From: Magnetococcales bacterium
GTDB taxonomy: Bacteria > Pseudomonadota > Magnetococcia > Magnetococcales > JADFWU01
Direction of reading: 5' to 3'
DNA: 10,324 nt
Assembly (NCBI GenBank): GCA_015234045.1
Contig: JADFWU010000079.1
Location: 1-10,324, forward strand
The notes beneath the pieces were generated by a model. It was given only the letters and a program-made list of their open reading frames with translations. It was not told the DNA's origin and did not search any database. Shown one piece after another: positions 5,218-10,324 of this stretch (positions within the stretch are counted from its first letter, which is position 1; each line of letters starts with the position of its first letter). The position numbers and the translations under genes are program-made.

Positions 5218-6882
5218 ATGGCCAGTCCTGCACCCAAAGCCCCACCCCGGCAGAAGATCTTACTCTGGTGGCGCAAAGTAACCCCGCGCATGCTGAAATC
5301 TGCCTGTCAGCAGATGAGCCGAACCGGTCAGATGCCCGGTGTCAATGCAATCCCCCTGGATGAACCAACCCGCGCTCTTTTTGAACAAAGCAACACCACA
5401 CCTCCGGCCTCTTCTGCTGGCGGCCATACTGCCTTGGCGCGGCGTGATGTCTTTGATCTACTGGACATTAAATTTGCTCGACTCCTACGCCAAGCGCTAC
5501 CCGGAACTCTGCTAGGCGATACCACAGTCACACCCATGCCCATGGTCGCCATACTCAGCCCTTTAGGACTGGCGTTTTGGGATCGTGATGCAGGCCTGAA
5601 ACCTGGACATGTGCTGGAAGTTCAGTATTGGCCATTTCCCGACAATCCGATGAAAATCCGTGCATTTGCCCGGGTTATACGTGTTCATCCGCCCAATGAG
5701 GCTGATCGGGTTCGCGTTGACTGTCGATTCGAAAAACTGGAACAAACGATTCAGAAACATGAAAAACCTGTGCGCCGCTCTGCGCCACCACCACCCGAGC
5801 CAATAAAACCAGCGCCTCCCGAACCCGAGATTATCGATCTGGACGCACCGGGTATACCGCCACCACCACCACCACCAGAACCCATGGTTAAAGCGGCGTT
5901 CCAACCGAAACCAGAACCTGAGCCTGAGCCTGAGCCTGAAGCTAAAAAGGGTGACGGCAAAAACAAACGGCAATCGTTCCGACTCAATGATGATATTCCG
6001 TTCACCTGGAAACTCATCTCTGAACACGACTATGAACTTGCCCTCAATCATCTATTCCACGAAAATGAGCTACCGCCACGGGCTATGGAGGCCAAATTCA
6101 ATGCGGCCTTGCAACGCCTGGATCGGGATATCGTTTTTCTGCGTAAAATGCGATCAAAAGCAGCCAATTCAGCGAATTGGTTAAAAGAGCAACTGCAAAA
6201 ACAGTTTCTCGGCGCAGGTATGCCAGCGGAGGAAGAGATCTATTTCTTTCTACTGGTTCGGGTTGCCAATGTGGTGGAAGAGTTGGTTGAACTTCGCCCC
6301 ATACCGCCTAAAGCGGTACAGTTGATGGATCATATGAAATCCAAGTTCCAATATATCCGTCAACGGGATGAATCAGAGTTGGCCAATGATGGACAACGTC
6401 TGCAAAAATCCCTGGAGGCACTGTCCAATCTTGAGCGTCAAATCACCAAAAAGGGCTTGGATCTGGAAGACCGCGCACCAGAAGCCGGTAAACGACTCCG
6501 TCAACTGAGTGACAAGCTCTCCATTTTGGAATTCAAGAGTATTGATCCACCCAGCAAGCCCGTCAAAGGGCCTGAAGGACTGCCCATCTATACGATTAAT
6601 ATCAGCGCCACTGGACTTGCTTTCCGTACTTTTAAGCAAGGACTGCAAAATGGTGATATCCTATCCATCAGAATGGGATTGGGGTTGTCTGATGACGTAC
6701 AAATCGAAGAGTGTTTCGGCAAAGTGGTCATGACCAAAGGGCCGGAAGAAGATGGTTCTTTCCGCATTGCCTGTCAGGTTATTGATCAGTCAGATGAGTT
6801 GCGCGACCGTATCCATTATCACATCACCCAGCGTCAACGTGAGATTCTGTCTGAGCAGTGGCGTAAAAACAACATGGAGTAA
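5218..6882 (+). CDS. Two-module PilZ domain protein with Pro/Glu-rich linker
   Basis: Cytoplasmic protein of 554 residues, related to the preceding gene. Residues about 105-175 form a degenerate PilZ-like barrel: AILSPLGLAFW sits where NLSGSGIAIW lies in the neighbour, but the Asn/Asp is Ile112, and no RxxxR is found upstream, so this module probably does not bind c-di-GMP. Residues 186-245 are a low-complexity linker with runs of Pro and Pro-Glu repeats. The second module begins RQSFRLNDDIPFTWKLISE (Arg251, Arg255), closely parallel to the first gene's start. It then has a helical, coiled-coil-prone insert (about 280-440) and NISATGLAF (Asn461, Ser463, Gly466), both motifs intact. A helix ends the protein. 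There is no membrane segment. ATG 5218 lies 4 bases after the upstream stop, implying coupled translation. The likely role is a c-di-GMP-responsive partner of the neighbouring PilZ protein or stator; the target is unknown. Confidence 0.82.
   Translation: MASPAPKAPPRQKILLWWRKVTPRMLKSACQQMSRTGQMPGVNAIPLDEPTRALFEQSNTTPPASSAGGHTALARRDVFDLLDIKFARLLRQALPGTLLGDTTVTPMPMVAILSPLGLAFWDRDAGLKPGHVLEVQYWPFPDNPMKIRAFARVIRVHPPNEADRVRVDCRFEKLEQTIQKHEKPVRRSAPPPPEPIKPAPPEPEIIDLDAPGIPPPPPPPEPMVKAAFQPKPEPEPEPEPEAKKGDGKNKRQSFRLNDDIPFTWKLISEHDYELALNHLFHENELPPRAMEAKFNAALQRLDRDIVFLRKMRSKAANSANWLKEQLQKQFLGAGMPAEEEIYFFLLVRVANVVEELVELRPIPPKAVQLMDHMKSKFQYIRQRDESELANDGQRLQKSLEALSNLERQITKKGLDLEDRAPEAGKRLRQLSDKLSILEFKSIDPPSKPVKGPEGLPIYTINISATGLAFRTFKQGLQNGDILSIRMGLGLSDDVQIEECFGKVVMTKGPEEDGSFRIACQVIDQSDELRDRIHYHITQRQREILSEQWRKNNME
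5905..5940 (+). repeat. Six-base tandem repeat encoding Pro-Glu
   Basis: Four consecutive copies of cctgag (the last ending in a) occupy 5917-5940, preceded by two imperfect units (ccgaaa, ccagaa), encoding Pro-Lys then five Pro-Glu units. A CCA-rich run encoding seven prolines lies just upstream near 5860-5877. Both are in frame and prone to slippage; copy changes in six-base units would alter linker length without breaking the frame. Confidence 0.8.
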
Positions 6883-6888
6883 TCAACA

Positions 6889-8241
6889 GTGCGTTCTACC
6901 CATACGCTGTTTAGTACGCTTAATGGACCGTCTCGTCAAATTGCGTTAGGTTGGCTCGGGTTAGCACTGGCTTCCATGGTTGGTGCTGGACTTGTGGTGA
7001 TTCTGATCGTCTTGGCACGCATGCCGATCATCCATGACATGATCCCCTGGGTAGGTTCGTTCAAAACCGCCTTGGTGATCCATGTGGATCTTTCGGTGCT
7101 GGTTTGGTTTTTGGCTTTTGCAGGTGTAATTGCCGCCTTCACCATGCGTGAGGGTGTCTCTCCTCCAGCCCGCATGGGTATCAAGCTGGCCTGGCTGGGC
7201 ACCGTTCTGATCACATTCTCGCCCTTTCTCGGTGCGGGAACACCCTATATGAACAACTACATCCCTGTGCTGGAGAACCAAGCATTCTTTGCCGGGATTA
7301 TCCTTTTTTCCATCGGATTTCTACCTACGGGCCTCCTTGGTACACTTTCCGCCCGTCACGCGGATCTTGCCTATGATAAGGCACTCATACTAGGCAGTCG
7401 TATCGCCCAAGCTCTGGCCCTTCTCGCCATCCTGTTTGTTATCTGGAGCGGATTTACCCTGCCCGGCGATGTCAGCGGTGAATATCAGTATGAAATTCTG
7501 TTCTGGGGCGGCGGTCATATCCTACAATTCACCCATACCCATTTGGTTTCTGTTGTATGGCTGAGTTTGGCACTGTTTGGCGGTCTGCGTGTTATGGGCT
7601 CGGGACGCGCGATCACTTTTACCTTTATTATCGGTGCCCTGCCTATTCTGGCTGCGCCGGTCATTCAGATTCTATTCCCGTTGGACACGGTAAGCTATCG
7701 GGATGGCTTTACTGAAATGATGCGCTGGGGTAATGGCATCACACCACTTATAATCGGCTTGATGCTGTTGCCTGGATTGCTTGCTAATCCTACCGATGAC
7801 GCACAAAGCCAAATTGCACGCACCACCTTACGTCTGTCTCTGTTGCTGTTTCTGGCTGGCGGTGTGATTGGCTTCATGATCCGGGGCATCAATGTCACCA
7901 TTCCTGCCCATTACCACGGCTCTATTATCGCTATTACACTGTGCTACATGGGCTTCACCTATTTACTGCTTCCCATGTTGGGACGTGGTACGGTCTCGCC
8001 TATCTGGGCACGCAGGCAGCTATGGATTTATGTGTTGGGTCAACTGATCCATATATTTGGTCTCGCTTGGTCCGGTGGTCATGATGTGCAACGTAAAACC
8101 GTTGGTGCCGCTCAAGAGTTGGATACACTACAAGCTAAACTGCCTATGATGGTGACCGGTATTGGCGCGGGTATCGCAATTATAGCGGGTATCATGTTTT
8201 TGGTTTTGGCTATACGTGCTTTTCGTCAGAAGCAAACGTGA
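6889..8241 (+). CDS. Heme-copper oxidase subunit I-like membrane protein, divergent active site
   Basis: Integral membrane protein of 450 residues with about 12 predicted helices (20-43, 59-86, 98-115, 128-152, 166-190, 203-230, 240-262, 281-298, 313-333, 338-363, 376-396, 418-444), the layout of oxidase subunit I. Kept features: His65 in helix II (HVDLSVLVWF), His210 in helix VI (FWGGGHILQF), His341 and His343 in helix X (PAHYHGSI), which would ligate high- and low-spin heme, and HIFGLAWSGGH after helix XI. Missing features: helix VII has no His-His pair (it reads ALPILAAPVIQ), and position 214, where Tyr or Glu often follows the helix VI His, is Phe. Extra His216 and His218 follow the helix VI His. 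No subunit II or III, cytochrome c or assembly gene is nearby. GTG 6889 has GGAG 9 bases upstream and lies 6 bases after the PilZ stop, so it shares that operon. The fold is likely; oxygen-reducing activity is doubtful. Confidence 0.75.
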   Translation: MRSTHTLFSTLNGPSRQIALGWLGLALASMVGAGLVVILIVLARMPIIHDMIPWVGSFKTALVIHVDLSVLVWFLAFAGVIAAFTMREGVSPPARMGIKLAWLGTVLITFSPFLGAGTPYMNNYIPVLENQAFFAGIILFSIGFLPTGLLGTLSARHADLAYDKALILGSRIAQALALLAILFVIWSGFTLPGDVSGEYQYEILFWGGGHILQFTHTHLVSVVWLSLALFGGLRVMGSGRAITFTFIIGALPILAAPVIQILFPLDTVSYRDGFTEMMRWGNGITPLIIGLMLLPGLLANPTDDAQSQIARTTLRLSLLLFLAGGVIGFMIRGINVTIPAHYHGSIIAITLCYMGFTYLLLPMLGRGTVSPIWARRQLWIYVLGQLIHIFGLAWSGGHDVQRKTVGAAQELDTLQAKLPMMVTGIGAGIAIIAGIMFLVLAIRAFRQKQT

Positions 8242-8368
8242 TCTGAGGGCCACGGAATAAGGACCACGGAAAAAATTAATCACAACCAGGGCTGGAACGG
8301 CTGACTGTTCAAACTTTAGACGAAACCACAATATCTCAAAGTCCGTACAACTCCACAAAGGCTACCTC

Positions 8369-9244
8369 ATGGACGCAGATCCCGAATGGCTCAGTGCCAA
8401 TGATGCCCCGCCACCCAAACGGGTACTCGTTGTCGCTGGATCAGATCCCGCTGGCGGTGCAGGTCTTCAAGCCGATCTCAAAACCATATCCGCCCTCGGT
8501 GGATACGGCATGGCCGTAGTAACGGCTCTGACAGTACAAAGCACACGCAAAGTATTCCGCGTTGAGCCAGTGGATGCCGCTCTCGTCGCACAACAACTCC
8601 GCACATGCCTGGACGATATGGGGGCGGACTGTATTAAATTGGGTATGCTTGCCAGCAAAGAGATCGTTGCCGCTGTAGCAGCAGTACTTGAACTCTTTCC
8701 CGATATTCCGGTAGTTGCTGATCCCGTAATGTCCGGTACAAATGGCGGCATCCTGTTAGAAGAAGCCGGATTGGAAACATATTTAACCCGACTTCTACCA
8801 CGTATTTCACTGGTAACCCCCAATCTTCAAGAAGCCGAACGTCTTTCAGGTATCTCACCTGTTAATGACCTGACATCCATGGAAAATGCGGCCTTGAATA
8901 TCGCTGAAAAGATGGCCACAACAGGTAATAAAGGGGCTGTATTGGTCACCGGTGGACATCTTACCGGTACTGAGGTAATTGACGTACTCCATGATGGTTG
9001 GTTTCTGTTTCCGCTGCGCTATCAACGCCTGATCGGGCCGGATTATCATGGTAGCGGTTGCGCGTTATCCTCTGCTATTTCGGTTGGTTTAGCTGATGGT
9101 TACACCATACGTGACGCGGTGGAATATGGGATTAAAGCCGTGCGGACCGGGATGTTGAATGGGTATGGTGTCCGTGGACGTGGGCTGATAAACCATGCAG
9201 CCATGGCGGAAATTAACGCCAAAACCAAACCAACTGAAGTATGA
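8369..9244 (+). CDS. thiD: Hydroxymethylpyrimidine/phosphomethylpyrimidine kinase ThiD
   Basis: Cytoplasmic kinase that phosphorylates HMP and then HMP-phosphate to HMP pyrophosphate for thiamine synthesis; ribokinase fold. It has 291 residues, slightly long because of a roughly 17-residue N-terminal extension before VLVVAGSDPAGGAGLQADLKT (19-39). Other marks are the VQST segment (Gln57, pyrimidine contact), ADPVMSGTNGG (117-127), VTPNLQEAERLSG (149-161), LVTGGHLTG (192-200), and the anion-hole/catalytic loop DYHGSGCALSSAI (225-237) with Cys231. The loop reads GSGCA where GTGCT is more usual; this is conservative. ATG 8369 has AAAGG (8357-8361) 7 bases upstream. The 127 bases upstream contain two copies of ccacggaa (8250-8257, 8264-8271) but no TPP-riboswitch core. 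No other thiamine gene is adjacent. The next gene starts one base after its stop. Confidence 0.95.
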   Translation: MDADPEWLSANDAPPPKRVLVVAGSDPAGGAGLQADLKTISALGGYGMAVVTALTVQSTRKVFRVEPVDAALVAQQLRTCLDDMGADCIKLGMLASKEIVAAVAAVLELFPDIPVVADPVMSGTNGGILLEEAGLETYLTRLLPRISLVTPNLQEAERLSGISPVNDLTSMENAALNIAEKMATTGNKGAVLVTGGHLTGTEVIDVLHDGWFLFPLRYQRLIGPDYHGSGCALSSAISVGLADGYTIRDAVEYGIKAVRTGMLNGYGVRGRGLINHAAMAEINAKTKPTEV

Positions 9245-9245
9245 T

Positions 9246-9572
9246 ATGGAATCTCTGCTCCTTTTCTTGATCTTGGCTCTGGTCGGTCTCTGGTTCATGG
9301 CCATGCAGGCACGAGAAAAAGCACTCACCTTTACCCGACGCGCCTGCACGGATATGGGTGTATACTTGCTTGATGATACCGTGGCGCTGAATGGTTTACG
9401 TTTCGCCCGAAACCGAAACGGGCAACTCTGTTTTAAACGCTGTTTCCGTTTCGAATACACCCGTGGTACGGATTTCCGCCACAAGGGTACGGTTATTTTA
9501 TTGGGAAATCATGTAGATTCATTGCTGTTAGATCCTGATATAGACAATTCAGACTTGGAAATTCCTCTCTGA
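9246..9572 (+). CDS. DUF3301 family small membrane protein
   Basis: A 108-residue protein of unknown function. An N-terminal membrane helix covers about 3-20 (SLLLFLILALVGLWFMAM), followed by a soluble C-terminal domain. That domain holds the pattern I associate with DUF3301: a cysteine-containing segment (RRACTDMGVYLLDDTVAL), an Arg-rich middle (RFARNRNGQLCFKRCFRFEYT), then RGTDFRHKGTVILLGNHVDSLLL. The frame is open further upstream inside thiD, but ATG 9246 is preferred: it begins the hydrophobic helix directly and follows the thiD stop by one base, suggesting coupled translation. The family is widespread in Gammaproteobacteria, typically as a small conserved gene with no assigned role. Family call is fairly sure; function is unknown. 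Confidence 0.8.
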   Translation: MESLLLFLILALVGLWFMAMQAREKALTFTRRACTDMGVYLLDDTVALNGLRFARNRNGQLCFKRCFRFEYTRGTDFRHKGTVILLGNHVDSLLLDPDIDNSDLEIPL

Positions 9573-9623
9573 TTTGTCAAACTGTTTGGAATCCTATGAA
9601 GTCAGCAGAAGAGGGTCACCGCT

Positions 9624-10253
9624 GTGGACAGTGAGATTACAAAAAACACTACTGGAAAATCAGTCTCATTCTGGAAAGGATTAGTACTGACCTATTTGAT
9701 ATTTCTAGCAATTTTCTTTGCTGCAACGCCTTTTTTAACATTTTTACTCTACTGGGAAACCGATCTTTCAACCACCATGTTGCCTGAATTGATCGGCTTT
9801 TGCCTTCAGGGGGCTTTTTTAGTATTGATCTTTGGCCTGTATGAACGCCGCTCGGCAATCAACGCCAAAAACAATCAAAAATTTGCTCTACGCATGTTTG
9901 TTTCTTCTTTCTTACATCGCAGCCTTTCGCAATCGGATAACAGCGGTAGTGGTGAATCCTATCCTTCCTCCCTGCCCAACCCGTTTGAAAAAGAGATCAA
10001 CTTGATTCAACAAGAAGGCCTCACGGACCGCCAAGCCAAAAGACTACGCACACTCGCCCGCTTGGAAACCCCCTCTTTGGCCTCTCTTTCAGCGGTCGCT
10101 GCGGGGCTGGACTATGCCCACCTTGAAGCATGGAATACTATTTTGAACGACCTGCGTCGTTTGCGGGATTCAACCACGCTGGAGGACACATCCCGCCTGA
10201 CGCTTGCCCTGCTTGGCAGCGTTAACCGGTTCGATGCTTTGGCATTTTCCTAG
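9624..10253 (+). CDS. Unrecognised two-helix membrane protein
   Basis: A 209-residue protein I do not recognise. After about 18 polar residues come two strongly hydrophobic helices (about 19-43 and 53-72) joined by a short acidic turn (ETDLST). A long polar, mostly helical C-terminal half follows (about 74-209) with many Arg, Leu and Gln residues, including the positively charged LYERRSAINAKNNQKFALR just after the second helix, which by the positive-inside rule puts both ends in the cytoplasm. There are no catalytic motifs, no histidine or cysteine cluster, and no signal peptide. GTG 9624 has GAGG 9 bases upstream. It lies 51 bases after the DUF3301 gene and 11 before the next start, in what looks like the same transcription unit. 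Real as a gene by length, ribosome site and membrane pattern. Confidence 0.75.
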   Translation: MDSEITKNTTGKSVSFWKGLVLTYLIFLAIFFAATPFLTFLLYWETDLSTTMLPELIGFCLQGAFLVLIFGLYERRSAINAKNNQKFALRMFVSSFLHRSLSQSDNSGSGESYPSSLPNPFEKEINLIQQEGLTDRQAKRLRTLARLETPSLASLSAVAAGLDYAHLEAWNTILNDLRRLRDSTTLEDTSRLTLALLGSVNRFDALAFS

Positions 10254-10264
10254 GTACTACTCAT

Positions 10265-10324
10265 ATGTCTGAGGACACCCCTCCCCCCCGCCCCGCCAAA
10301 CGCCAGCCCCGACCGCCACGCGGC
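10265..10324 (+). CDS. Start of a Pro/Arg-rich protein, partial
   Basis: ATG 10265 lies 11 bases after the previous stop and stays open to the window edge for 20 codons. The visible residues (MSEDTPPPRPAKRQPRPPRG) are polar, proline- and arginine-rich, typical of a disordered N-terminal tail ahead of a domain not seen here. The ribosome site is weak (AGG near 10253-10255). The position and spacing fit the preceding operon. No function can be given. Confidence 0.5.
   Translation, partial: MSEDTPPPRPAKRQPRPPRG

Noticed and set aside
4533-5291. 252-codon open frame on the minus strand opposite the first PilZ gene
   Set aside because: It is the antisense shadow of a gene with clear PilZ motifs, has no family resemblance, and overlaps motB and the second PilZ gene.
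6889-8241. NnrS family as an alternative identity for the 12-helix protein
   Set aside because: The helix X HYH and HIFGL segments fit oxidase subunit I better, and the NnrS N-terminal histidine patterns are not seen.
8242-8368. TPP riboswitch upstream of thiD
   Set aside because: The conserved CTGAGA and pyrophosphate-binding core arrangement is not found in this 127-base spacer.

Overview
The window reads as ordinary, densely coded bacterial chromosome, probably Pseudomonadota. The signs are a sodium-type (PomA/PomB-like) flagellar stator, a sigma-54-type promoter in front of it, PilZ c-di-GMP effectors, and a DUF3301 membrane protein, a family I associate mainly with Gammaproteobacteria. 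I cannot fix the class: Gammaproteobacteria or a deeper branch such as Zetaproteobacteria or Magnetococcia would fit. All protein genes lie on the + strand; the only minus-strand gene is a tRNA.

Layout: 1-120 is the tail of a surface-type protein with an aspartate-rich, thrombospondin-type-3-like calcium motif. 121-449 has no gene and is AT-rich, with several nested inverted repeats. A tRNA-Phe(GAA) with its own terminator is on the minus strand (450-580). It is divergent from prmA (ribosomal protein L11 methyltransferase, start reassigned to GTG 686), which is followed by mtnA (methylthioribose-1-phosphate isomerase).

The centre (2770-8241) is a motility and c-di-GMP block. It runs from a near-consensus sigma-54 promoter to motA/pomA, a hairpin terminator, motB/pomB, two adjacent related PilZ genes and a 12-helix heme-copper-oxidase-subunit-I-like protein. 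The last three genes are nearly contiguous (gaps of 4 and 6 bases), so they look co-transcribed. The simplest model is a sodium-driven stator whose output is tuned by c-di-GMP through the PilZ pair. The oxidase-like protein keeps the helix II and helix X heme histidines but I cannot find the helix VII His-His pair that binds CuB, and it has no partner subunits nearby. It is the least explained gene here.

The right end carries thiD (thiamine pyrimidine kinase), a DUF3301 protein one base behind it, an unrecognised two-helix membrane protein, and the first 20 codons of a proline/arginine-rich protein running off the edge. I see no insertion sequence, CRISPR array, phage gene or classical defence system.
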